Assembly: GCA_017577925.1 (NCBI GenBank)
Contig: PKQU01000006.1
Span: 1 to 22,180 of the forward strand
Direction of reading: 5' to 3'
DNA from: Bacillota bacterium
GTDB lineage: Bacteria; Bacillota; Bacilli; Calditerricolales; Calditerricolaceae
Length of the DNA: 22,180 bases
Every line of letters starts with the position of its first letter. Within the stretch, counting starts at the first letter, position 1. The position numbers were made by a program, and so were the translations under genes. The notes beneath the pieces are model-generated. The model saw only the letters and a program-made list of their open reading frames with translations. It had not been told where the DNA came from and made no database searches. Below are positions 6,831-12,975 of this stretch, in pieces.

Positions 6831-7070
6831 ATGACGAAAATCGAGTTTTACCGCCGGGAGGCCAGCCTTTCGCAGTCCGCCCTAGCCCGCCGGTTGGGTA
6901 TCTCGCCTGCAAACATCGTGCTCGTCGAACGCGGTCACCGAAAGCCCTGGCCGAAATTGCGCCGCCAGCTTGCTGAGGCGCTGGGCGTACCGGAGACCGA
7001 GCTGTTCGACGCCGAAGGCTGGCCGCTCAAAGCTGAGCTGGCCGAAACACCTAGAGCACAAGCCCAATAA
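6831..7070 (+). CDS. XRE-family (Cro/CI-type) helix-turn-helix regulator
   Basis: The 79-residue product has a single Cro/CI-type HTH over about residues 5-65: YRREASLSQSALARRLGISP, the recognition helix ANIVLVERGHRKP, then LRRQLAEALGVPETELF. There is no extra domain, so it is a small DNA-binding regulator rather than a cleavable CI repressor. The ATG at 6831 is preceded by a strong GGAGGTG site. It is the first gene of the plus-strand operon, directly after the palindrome cluster and promoter, so autoregulation there is likely (inference). A Cro-like or excision-control role would be usual for such a gene in an integrated element. Confidence 0.9.
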   Translation: MTKIEFYRREASLSQSALARRLGISPANIVLVERGHRKPWPKLRRQLAEALGVPETELFDAEGWPLKAELAETPRAQAQ

Positions 7071-7089
7071 AAAAACCGCCCTAAGGCGG
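7069..7089. terminator. Small hairpin after the XRE gene
   Basis: CCGCC (7076-7080), loop CTAA and GGCGG (7085-7089) are preceded by an A run that reads as seven T on the minus strand. It is therefore a minus-strand terminator by form. On the plus strand it lacks a T run and may only protect or separate messages between the XRE gene and the next gene. Confidence 0.45.
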
Positions 7090-7110
7090 AAACATAGGAG
7101 GTGCTTTTCC

Positions 7111-7470
7111 ATGAAAACCAAACACACGTTCGTAGTGAGGTGCCGCGACAAATCAATTGGCCGCGTGGAAGGCGACACATTCAAAAAGCGCGTGCACCGC
7201 GCACGCCACTTCTTCCGCGCGGTGGGTGGTTACGCCATCCAGGCGGAAGTGCTGGACGACCTCCTCAAGCGCGGCATCAAGTGCATTGAAATCCGCGAAA
7301 CCGACACCGGAAACACCTACCGCGCGCCTTTGCACAGCTTCCTGACCCATGGCGTCCGCTTTGACGCGGGCCATGGGGAGCAAGTTTGCCTCCCACTGCG
7401 CTACTTCGAGCGGGAGGACGATGCGCAAATTACCCTCTTCGACCTCTTGCCTGAGGGGGTGACGGCATGA
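7111..7470 (+). CDS. Hypothetical protein of the element (119 residues)
   Basis: I do not recognise the family. The ATG at 7111 has an excellent AGGAGGTG ribosome site, and its stop overlaps the start of the replication gene as ATGA, so the two are translationally coupled. The product is basic in its first half (KTKHTFVVRCRDKSIGRVEG, FKKRVHRARHFFRAVGGY) and more acidic at the end (EREDDAQITLFDLLPEG). No membrane segment or signal peptide is visible. The coupling suggests an accessory role in replication or copy control, but nothing in the sequence shows its function. Confidence 0.8.
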   Translation: MKTKHTFVVRCRDKSIGRVEGDTFKKRVHRARHFFRAVGGYAIQAEVLDDLLKRGIKCIEIRETDTGNTYRAPLHSFLTHGVRFDAGHGEQVCLPLRYFEREDDAQITLFDLLPEGVTA

Positions 7471-10145
7471 CTACCGTTGTTCGATTCAGTCACCATCATA
7501 ACACGAAGCGTGAAACGCAACAAGGGGCAAATTTGACTATGGAACACCCAGCCATCCAATATGCGGCCAAAGGGCTTTCCGTCATGCCCCTTTGGCCGCG
7601 TCAAAAAACACCCTTGGTTAAGACGTGGAAAGAGTTGCAGGAGCACCCTGCCACGCCTGAACAGGTGGCCAAATGGGTAGAGAAGTATCCCAACGCCAAC
7701 TGGGCCATCATTACCGGCACGGTGAGCGGGATTGTGGTGGTGGACATCGATTCCGAAGAGGCGGCGCACGAACTGAAAAAGCGCGGAGGCGTGCCCCGCT
7801 GTCCCGTCGTGCGGACGGTCGATGGGTGGCATTTGTATTTCGCCCATCCCGGCTTTAGCGTGAAAAACTCCACCGGCGAAATCCTGCCTGGCCTTGACGT
7901 GCGCGGCGATGGCGGCTATGCCGTCGCCCCGCCAAGCATTCACCCCGACGGCCTTGAGTACCGCTGGGTTGAAGGGCGCTCCATCTTCGACCTTGACCCG
8001 CCGCCTCTACCGGATTGGCTCCTGGAGGCCATCCTTGCAACCAGCGAAACCGCGTCCACGCAAGAGGCGACGGAGCCTTCCCACTCCATGGAGGACGTGG
8101 AGGAGGCGCGGCGGTGGGTGGAAGATGTGCTGCCGTACCCCGTCCGCTGGCGTGGTGCCGATGGGAGCACGCGGTGTCCCTTCCATGACGACCGTGACCC
8201 ATCTTTTAGCGTGAACGTCGAAAAGCGTGTTTACCACTGCTTTGCCGGATGCGGAAGCGGCACGTTCACCGAACTGGCCGAACGTCTCGGCATTGAACCG
8301 CCGCCATGGCATGGGCAAAAAACCAAGCCCGCAACCGCCATGGAGAATGAGCAGCAAGAGCGCGGCAAGAGGGAAAGCACCGCCGACGTCCTTGTCCGGT
8401 TGGCCATTGAAGCGGGTACCGAGCTCTGGCACACCCCCGACGGTGAAGCCTACGCCACCGTGCCGGTTAACGGCCACCGTGAGACGCACCCCGTCCGTGG
8501 AACCGGCTTCCGCCAATGGGTAATGCGCTTGTACTACGAGAAAACGGGCAAGGCTCCTTATGCGCAAGCCGTCAAGGACGCGATTGACACGCTTGAAGGC
8601 CGCGCGCTCTTTGACGGCGAGGAGCACACCGTCCACGTCCGCATTGCCGAAGTAGACGGCCGCGTGTACATCGACCTGGGCGATGCCGCATGGCGTGCCG
8701 TGGAAGTGGACGCAAGCGGCTGGCGCATTGTGACCGAGCCTCCCGTGCGCTTCTGGCGGCCGCGCGGCTTGCTCCCCTTGCCGGAGCCTGAGCACGGCGG
8801 TTCGCTGGAAGACCTGCGCCGCTTCCTTCGCGCCAACGTGGACGAAGAAGCCTTTGTCGCCATGGTGGCCTGGCTGCTGGGCGCGCTTCGGCCGCGCGGC
8901 CCGTACCCCGTCCTGCTGCTAGAAGGCGAGCAAGGCGCGGGCAAATCGACGCTGTCGCGCATGCTTCGGGCGCTCGTCGACCCCCACAAGGCCGCCCTAC
9001 GGCGTCCGCCGCGCGATGAACGCGACCTCTACATTGCCGCGTCAAACGCCCACGTAGTGGCCTTCGACAACCTGAGCGGCCTTCCCAACTGGCTGAGCGA
9101 CGCCCTATGCTCCCTTGCCACCGGCGTGGAATTCACGGCGCGGGAGTTGTACAGCAACCGCGACGAAATCATCCTCGACGTCCAACGCCCCGTAATGGCG
9201 AACGGCATTGATGAAATCGCAACCCGTTCCGACTTGCGCGACCGCGCCCTTCGCGTCTGGCTCCCTCGACCTGCCGAAGAAGAGACGCAGGACGAGGAAA
9301 CGCTATGGCGGCGTTTTGAGGAGGCCCGGCCGCGCCTCTTTGGGGCGCTCCTCGATGCGGTGAGCGCAGCCCTTCGCCATTGGGACGCGGCAAAGCTGGA
9401 CAAGTCCCCCCGCATGGCGGATTTTGCGCGGTGGGTCGTGGCTGCTGAGATGGGCGGCGCGCTTCCGTGGCAGCCAGGCACGTTCCTGCGCGTCTACCAC
9501 GACATGCACGACGCCATGGCGCGGGAAGCGCTGGAGGGTGACCCGCTGGCGGAAACAATCTGCCGCCTGCTAGAAAAGGAAGGCGGACGCTGGACGGGCA
9601 CGGCATCGGAATTGCTGGAGGAGCTGAACGCGCTGGTTGACGAGGACACCAAACGCAGCAAAAGGTGGCCCTCCTCGGCGGAAACGGTATCGAAACGGCT
9701 TCGCCGCCTTGCCCCTGACTTGCGCAACGGTGGGGACATCGAAGTCACCTTTACACGGGAAGGACCAAAAGGCCGTCGTGTTATTCGTTTAGAAGGAGTA
9801 TGCAAAACACCGTCAGTACTGTCAGCACTGTCAGCCGAACCCGAGAATGCAGGTGTGGTGCGGGATTTCAGCTTTGGACATGCTGACAGTAACACTGACA
9901 GTACTGACAGTACGGATAAGCAACTGTCAGTGAAACTGTCAGCAATCAAAAACCCGAAATCCCTTGCGGCACAAGGCTTTTCCGGAACTGCTGACAGTAC
10001 TGACGGTACTGACAGTAGAATGCACCCATCTTCTAAAAAGGACGAGCGTGAAGGTTGGACTATCATCGAAGACTTCGAACTCACCTTCGGCAACGACCCC
10101 CAACCTGCTAGCAAGGATGAGGAGCGGGAGGTGTTCGAACTATGA
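7467..10145 (+). CDS. Replication protein: Prim-Pol primase, CHC2-like zinc finger and P-loop helicase-like domain
   Basis: This 892-residue protein is probably the element's initiator, primase and helicase. The bifunctional primase-polymerase domain lies at about residues 27-190: catalytic VVDID (D93, D95), WHLYF (His122), and GLDVRGDGGYAVAPPSIHPDG. A zinc finger of the CHC2 primase type follows (C237, H240, C258, C262 in CPFHDDRDPSFSVN and YHCFAGCG). A P-loop domain begins near 480 with Walker A GEQGAGKS (487-494) and Walker B VVAFDN (D534), followed by a region resembling the helicases of phage and plasmid Prim-Pol fusions. The C terminus from about 780 is a Ser/Thr/Asp-rich linker whose codons contain the repeat array at 9810-10017. 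The GTG/ATG choice is clear: the ATG at 7467 has GAGGGGGTGA upstream. Similar fusions occur in prophages, satellites and integrated plasmids. Confidence 0.92.
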   Translation: MTTVVRFSHHHNTKRETQQGANLTMEHPAIQYAAKGLSVMPLWPRQKTPLVKTWKELQEHPATPEQVAKWVEKYPNANWAIITGTVSGIVVVDIDSEEAAHELKKRGGVPRCPVVRTVDGWHLYFAHPGFSVKNSTGEILPGLDVRGDGGYAVAPPSIHPDGLEYRWVEGRSIFDLDPPPLPDWLLEAILATSETASTQEATEPSHSMEDVEEARRWVEDVLPYPVRWRGADGSTRCPFHDDRDPSFSVNVEKRVYHCFAGCGSGTFTELAERLGIEPPPWHGQKTKPATAMENEQQERGKRESTADVLVRLAIEAGTELWHTPDGEAYATVPVNGHRETHPVRGTGFRQWVMRLYYEKTGKAPYAQAVKDAIDTLEGRALFDGEEHTVHVRIAEVDGRVYIDLGDAAWRAVEVDASGWRIVTEPPVRFWRPRGLLPLPEPEHGGSLEDLRRFLRANVDEEAFVAMVAWLLGALRPRGPYPVLLLEGEQGAGKSTLSRMLRALVDPHKAALRRPPRDERDLYIAASNAHVVAFDNLSGLPNWLSDALCSLATGVEFTARELYSNRDEIILDVQRPVMANGIDEIATRSDLRDRALRVWLPRPAEEETQDEETLWRRFEEARPRLFGALLDAVSAALRHWDAAKLDKSPRMADFARWVVAAEMGGALPWQPGTFLRVYHDMHDAMAREALEGDPLAETICRLLEKEGGRWTGTASELLEELNALVDEDTKRSKRWPSSAETVSKRLRRLAPDLRNGGDIEVTFTREGPKGRRVIRLEGVCKTPSVLSALSAEPENAGVVRDFSFGHADSNTDSTDSTDKQLSVKLSAIKNPKSLAAQGFSGTADSTDGTDSRMHPSSKKDEREGWTIIEDFELTFGNDPQPASKDEEREVFEL
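9810..10017. repeat. Iteron-like array, eleven CTGACAG/CTGTCAG copies; candidate replication origin
   Basis: Three copies in one orientation start at 9810 (CCGTCAG), 9819 and 9828 (CTGTCAG), with exact 9-bp spacing. A central group has CTGACAG at 9883, 9895 and 9904 and inverted CTGTCAG at 9924 and 9936 (spacings 12, 9 and 12). Three tandem 9-bp units lie in the opposite orientation at 9991, 10000 and 10009 (CTGACAGTA, CTGACGGTA, CTGACAGTA). The outer arrays are therefore mirror images. All lie inside the 3' end of the replication gene, in a low-complexity linker. Iterons beside the Rep gene are the known origin layout of staphylococcal pathogenicity islands; origin function here is inferred. 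Confidence 0.75.
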
Positions 10146-10546
10146 CCGCCGCCGAACTCCTCTCGCTCTTCAAGCACCTGGGCATTCGCCTGGAGGTACA
10201 CGATGGCCGCTTGATGGTGGACGCGCCAAAAGGCGTGATGACACCAGAACTACGCGAGGCGTTGGTGGCGCATCGGGACGAACTGCTGGCCATGCTGCAC
10301 CCATCGCGTTCATCGGAGGAGCACGGCGAAAGCCAGCAGGAGCACGATGAGGGTGGACGGGCGCCCTATCTCGTGTTGGTCAATGGCCGCGTAGGGGCTG
10401 AGGCACACACGAAAGACGAGGCCGTGCGTGCCTTCGACAAAACCGTGCTCGGCATTGGCCCGACCGAAACCACGGTGACGGTGGAGCTTGTGGACGGCGA
10501 GGGCAAGAGGCTGCGCGTGGCCTATTTTCCACCGTGGCCAGGTTAG
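10142..10546 (+). CDS. TubC_N-like two-part protein, first of a tandem paralogous pair
   Basis: The first 52 residues (AAELLSLFKHLGIRLEVHDG, then LMVDAPKGVMTPELREALVAHRDELLAML) resemble the TubC N-terminal docking domain. That fold is known from NRPS/PKS docking and also occurs next to or fused with primases of mobile elements. A charged linker (SSEEHGESQQEHDEGG) leads to a second part starting APYLVLVNGRVGAEAHTKDE. This second part is shared with the next gene (APYRVLVDGRTVAEASTPEE). The length is 134 residues. The start overlaps the replication gene's stop as ATGA, so translation is coupled. A role as a protein-docking partner of the replication protein is plausible but unproven. Confidence 0.82.
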   Translation: MTAAELLSLFKHLGIRLEVHDGRLMVDAPKGVMTPELREALVAHRDELLAMLHPSRSSEEHGESQQEHDEGGRAPYLVLVNGRVGAEAHTKDEAVRAFDKTVLGIGPTETTVTVELVDGEGKRLRVAYFPPWPG

Positions 10547-10574
10547 GCCGCTTTCCCAATGCAAAAACAACCCC

Positions 10575-10610
10575 ATGGACTGGGGAAACAAAGGAGGCCT
10601 GGCATTATGA
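10575..10610 (+). CDS. Possible 11-residue leader peptide before the second paralogue
   Basis: An ATG in the repeated AACAACCCCATGG word opens MDWGNKGGLAL, whose TGA overlaps the next gene's ATG (10607) as ATGA. The next gene's AAGGAGG site lies inside it. No ribosome site precedes its own ATG, so translation is uncertain. Confidence 0.25.
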   Translation: MDWGNKGGLAL

Positions 10611-11023
10611 ACGAAGTGGACAAACTGCTTGCGGAATGCAAACGCCATGGCGTCGAGCTGTACCTTGACGGCGACGCGCTGAAGGTGGGCTACGACCCTA
10701 ACAGCCTGCCGCCCAACATTGACAGCATCCTTGAGCGGCTGCGCGCGCACAAGGACGCCATTGTGCACCGGTTGAAGGCGGCCTTCCTGCGCCACATCGC
10801 CTCCTTCCGCGCGCCCTACCGCGTGCTGGTGGACGGCCGCACCGTGGCCGAAGCCTCCACGCCGGAAGAAGCGGCCAAAGCCTTTGACGAAGTGAAGCGT
10901 TCCACTAAGGGTTCCCTCGAACGAGTGGTAACGATTGCGCTGCGCGACGCCGACCAAAAGCGCGTGCACGAGCTGGCCATTTTGCCGGTGCTGAAACCCT
11001 CTGCATTGCGGTGGATGAGGTGA
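10607..11023 (+). CDS. TubC_N-like two-part protein, second of the tandem pair
   Basis: The 138-residue product is paralogous to the gene at 10142. The front part (MNEVDKLLAECKRHGVELYL, then DGDALKVGYDPNSLPPNIDSILERLRAHKDAIVHRL) matches the same helix-strand-helix docking-like pattern. The rear part (APYRVLVDGRTVAEASTPEE, AAKAFDE, VVTIALRDADQKRVHELAILP) lines up with APYLVLVNGR, AVRAFDK and VTVELVDGEGKRLRVAYFP of its neighbour. An AAGGAGG site lies 9 nt before the ATG at 10607. It is followed after 5 bp by the resolvase-like gene. Divergence between the copies suggests an old duplication with retained function. The function itself is unknown. Confidence 0.82.
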   Translation: MNEVDKLLAECKRHGVELYLDGDALKVGYDPNSLPPNIDSILERLRAHKDAIVHRLKAAFLRHIASFRAPYRVLVDGRTVAEASTPEEAAKAFDEVKRSTKGSLERVVTIALRDADQKRVHELAILPVLKPSALRWMR

Positions 11024-11028
11024 GGAGC

Positions 11029-11943
11029 ATGGCGAAGAGGAGCGTGGCCAAAGGGAAACGCCGTGAACGGGAAGTGGCGCGCCTTCTGGGCGGCAGGCGC
11101 GTTCCGCTTTCCGGCGCGGCGGAAGGCTTTCCGGGAGACGTGGTGCTTCCGTGCGGCTGGCGGGTGGAGGTGAAGGCGCGACGGGACGGCTTCAAGCAAC
11201 TGTACCGCTGGCTGGAGAAGGCGGACGCGCTGGCCATCCGCGCCGACCGCCGCCCCTGGCTCCTCGTGCTCCCGCTTGAGCGCGCTGCGGCTTTGTTGCG
11301 TGGCGAAAACAACCCCATGGAGGCCGAAATTGACAAGCTGCTCAAGAGCATGGAGGTTGACCCTGACGAGCTGTTTAAGGGGCTTGACGACATAGACGGT
11401 GACAGCCTATTCAAGAGCCTTGACGTAGACGGCGACAGCCTGCTCAAGGCCACAACGACCATCTCAAGGAGGCGAGAGACGGCGAATGAGGCTTTCTCGC
11501 GAAACTCGGCGGCGCGTCGTTCAAATGCTCAAGCTGTGCCGCCTGTACGAGCAAATAGGCTTTCACCACGGCTACGAGCCGCGCATTACCACCGTATGGA
11601 GCCTTGCGAAGAGCGGCAAAACCAACGTCGTCCACTCCAGCACCGAGCAGACCGCCGTGCGCAACGTGGACACCGAAGCGGAACGCCGCGCGCTGGTGGA
11701 AAAGGTGCACCGGGCGCTTGCGGCCTTGACCAAGACCGAGCGGGAAGTCATCCGGCTATGCTACTGGGAGGACATGAGCACGGTGGCCATTTGCGAGCGG
11801 CTGTTTATCAGCGAGCGCACCCAGAAGCGGATAAAAACCCGCGCCCTAGCCAAAATGGCGCTTGTGCTGGGACTCCTCACGCCAGAAGAGGAAAAAGCGC
11901 TCCTTACCGAGCTGTAGCCTTTTGCGAATTTCGGGAGGCATAA
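11029..11943 (+). CDS. PD-(D/E)XK Holliday-junction-resolvase-like nuclease; frame runs on over the next gene
   Basis: The nuclease part is about residues 1-95: basic MAKRSVAKGKRREREVARLL with the first acidic residue, GFPGDVVL with the catalytic Asp, VEVKAR (E-x-K), then a Lys/Arg-rich stretch and RPWLLVLPLE. This is the order seen in archaeal-type Hjc resolvases and related phage nucleases. The ATG at 11029 has GAGGTGAGGAGC just upstream. After residue 95 the frame continues through an acidic, internally repetitive stretch (DGDSLFKSLDVDGDSLLK). From 11486 to 11943 it reads only a shadow of the real downstream gene. A single -1 shift near 11448 would end the protein at 11489 (GHNDHLKEARDGE, stop), overlapping the next ATG. 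I think that is the ancestral form; the open frame is reported as seen. Confidence 0.65.
   Translation: MAKRSVAKGKRREREVARLLGGRRVPLSGAAEGFPGDVVLPCGWRVEVKARRDGFKQLYRWLEKADALAIRADRRPWLLVLPLERAAALLRGENNPMEAEIDKLLKSMEVDPDELFKGLDDIDGDSLFKSLDVDGDSLLKATTTISRRRETANEAFSRNSAARRSNAQAVPPVRANRLSPRLRAAHYHRMEPCEERQNQRRPLQHRADRRAQRGHRSGTPRAGGKGAPGACGLDQDRAGSHPAMLLGGHEHGGHLRAAVYQRAHPEADKNPRPSQNGACAGTPHARRGKSAPYRAVAFCEFREA
11486..11917 (+). CDS. Sigma-70 region-4-like regulator (ArpU/RinA-type late activator)
   Basis: The 143-residue protein has a C-terminal HTH like sigma region 4: ALTKTEREVIRLCYWEDMST, then VAICERLFISERTQKRIKTRALAKMALVLG. This is the pattern of ArpU/RinA family phage regulators, which activate late gene or packaging transcription in Gram-positive phages and also occur in satellites. 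The N-terminal part (RRRVVQMLKLCRLYEQIGFH) is helical with no second domain. The ATG at 11486 is preceded by AAGGAGG at 11466-11472, a somewhat long 13-nt spacing. It is the last gene of the plus-strand operon. With no structural genes inside the element, its targets may be elsewhere, for instance a helper phage (inference). Confidence 0.85.
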   Translation: MRLSRETRRRVVQMLKLCRLYEQIGFHHGYEPRITTVWSLAKSGKTNVVHSSTEQTAVRNVDTEAERRALVEKVHRALAALTKTEREVIRLCYWEDMSTVAICERLFISERTQKRIKTRALAKMALVLGLLTPEEEKALLTEL

Positions 11944-11990
11944 AAAAAGCGCCCCTGCTCCCCTATGGCGGAAAGCAGAACGCGCGGGGC
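11942..11990 (-). terminator. Minus-strand terminator after the coiled-coil gene
   Basis: The stem CTGCT/AGCAG with outer GCCC/GGGC and an internal loop is followed on the minus strand by seven T. It lies 150 bp past the stop of the minus-strand coiled-coil gene. Between the two (11991-12139) I see only further small hairpins, such as CCCCTT-GCA-AAGGGG near 12055, and no convincing gene. Confidence 0.55.
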
Positions 11991-12139
11991 AAAAGTACGT
12001 CGAAACCGCGTCGAAACTACGACGCTGCAAAGGATGCGGGCAATATCCGCTCCCCTTGCAAAGGGGCTGAGTTTTGCACAGACCCTTTGCCGACCTTTTG
12101 CCGCGCGGCAAGGGGTGTTGACGGTGGCAAGCCCCCTGC

Positions 12140-12466
12140 CTAGCCCAAAACCTTGCGTTTCAATATCCCGACGTCTTCTTTGACCTTCATGAGCTCGATT
12201 CTCCACGTGTCCAATGCGTGTTCGATGTAAGCTTTGACCTCCTTGTTTTCCAGCTTCATTTCCGCGATTTCCATCCGAAGTTCCGCCAACTCTTTCCTGA
12301 TGGGCCTTAACTCGTCCTCAATCATGGCCTTGTTGAGCTTCATCATGGCGTTGATGACTTCGCTGAAACGCTGATTGATTGCCTCGGCAATTTCCCGCAC
12401 AATCTCCTGCTTAAACTCCTTCAAGCGCGCGTCCAAATAGTCTTTGGTCACCAGGTTGTCGGCCAT
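12140..12466 (-). CDS. Coiled-coil protein of unknown function (108 residues)
   Basis: Almost the whole product is predicted by eye to be helical coiled coil, with heptad patterns in LDARLKEFKQEIVREIAEAI, ELRPIRKELAELRMEIAEMK and WRIELMKVKEDVGILKRKVL. It is highly charged, with no membrane segment and no recognisable catalytic motif. The ATG at 12466 is preceded by a strong GAGGAGGGG site; an ATG-like start further upstream (12526) would put that site inside the gene. It is on the minus strand, like the integrase, and separated from it by a repeat-rich non-coding region. Such small coiled-coil proteins are common in prophages and satellites, but no function can be given. Confidence 0.8.
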   Translation of the reverse strand: MADNLVTKDYLDARLKEFKQEIVREIAEAINQRFSEVINAMMKLNKAMIEDELRPIRKELAELRMEIAEMKLENKEVKAYIEHALDTWRIELMKVKEDVGILKRKVLG

Positions 12467-12670
12467 GTCGCCCCTCCTCTTTCCCTGTCCTTCTCCTTCC
12501 CTTGCCCCCATTTTACCCTGCGGCAACCCTCATTAGCGACGAAAACCGTCGGCAATTCCGCGGCAGCCCGCTGTCAAAAACAAAGCCCATGATAGAAACA
12601 ACCCTCATGGAGGCGTCCGGATTCCGGAGGAATGACACGGCCTAACCGGCGGTTGGTTCCCCCATGGCCG

Positions 12671-12718
12671 CAACCTTGTCAACCGTGACAATGCGCGGGA
12701 CAACCTTGACAACCTTGA
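12671..12718. repeat. Second iteron-like array (9-bp CAACCTTGA units)
   Basis: Four 9-bp direct units: CAACCTTGT (12671), CAACCGTGA (12680), then after 12 bp CAACCTTGA (12701) and CAACCTTGA (12710). Each pair is in exact 9-bp register. The junctions create TTGTCA/TGACAA inverted pairs with the same TGACA core as the array at 9810-10017, so one protein could recognise both (inference). Confidence 0.65.
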
Positions 12719-12751
12719 CAGCGAGTTCCGTTCAACTAAAGTCGTCGCAAA

Positions 12752-12821
12752 GGGTATAAGCTGAGCTTAACCCCTTTCGTACGAATCGCGTACGAAGGGT
12801 GTCCGCCCTCTTGGACACCCT
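12752..12821. other. Chain of three adjacent stem-loops
   Basis: Hairpin 1: TAAGCT-G-AGCTTA (12757-12769), with GGG/CCC outside. Hairpin 2: TTCGTACG-AATCG-CGTACGAA (12776-12796). Hairpin 3: a perfect 9-bp stem AGGGTGTCC/GGACACCCT with an 8-nt loop (12796-12821). They are packed without gaps and lack T runs, so they are not simple terminators. A single-strand origin or a structured RNA is possible. Confidence 0.6.
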
Positions 12822-12881
12822 AGCCTTCGTGTCAATGCGAAAACAAACCCCATGGACGGGAAAAGCGGAATGGTTTTTTGC

Positions 12882-12939
12882 TGAGAGAGTACAAAAAGGA
12901 GTCGGCTATACCGACCCCCTTTTGCATCGTATTCTCTCA
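12882..12939. terminator. Large hairpin with a bidirectional terminator core, after the integrase
   Basis: The core is AAAAGG-A-GTCGG, loop CTATA, CCGAC-CC-CCTTTT (12894-12923), giving T runs on both strands. Outer arms TGAGAGAGTAC (12882-12892) and GTATTCTCTCA (12929-12939) pair with one mismatch. It lies 37 bp past the integrase stop and would end its minus-strand message. A further GTACTCTCT at 12958-12966 can compete with the outer right arm. Confidence 0.7.
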
Positions 12940-12975
12940 TTGTCATGCGATACCCCATAGTACTCTCTACGTCAT

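Larger units (their letters stand above)
12467..12975. other. Repeat- and hairpin-rich non-coding region
   Basis: About 510 bp have no convincing gene. The region contains the CAACCTTGA array (12671-12718), several single TGACA/TGTCA words (near 12571, 12631 and 12830), two copies of the AACAACCCCATGG-like word (12597-12613, 12840-12856), a chain of stem-loops (12752-12821) and a long hairpin ending in a two-way terminator (12882-12939). Confidence 0.7.

Noticed and set aside
9810..10017. CRISPR array
   Set aside because: Repeats are only 7-9 bp with no spacers of constant 30-40 bp, and they lie in a coding frame; no cas gene is present.
11965..12183. Plus-strand frame of 72 codons after the ArpU-like gene
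   Set aside because: It lies in a hairpin-rich region, overlaps the minus-strand coiled-coil gene and has no ribosome site.
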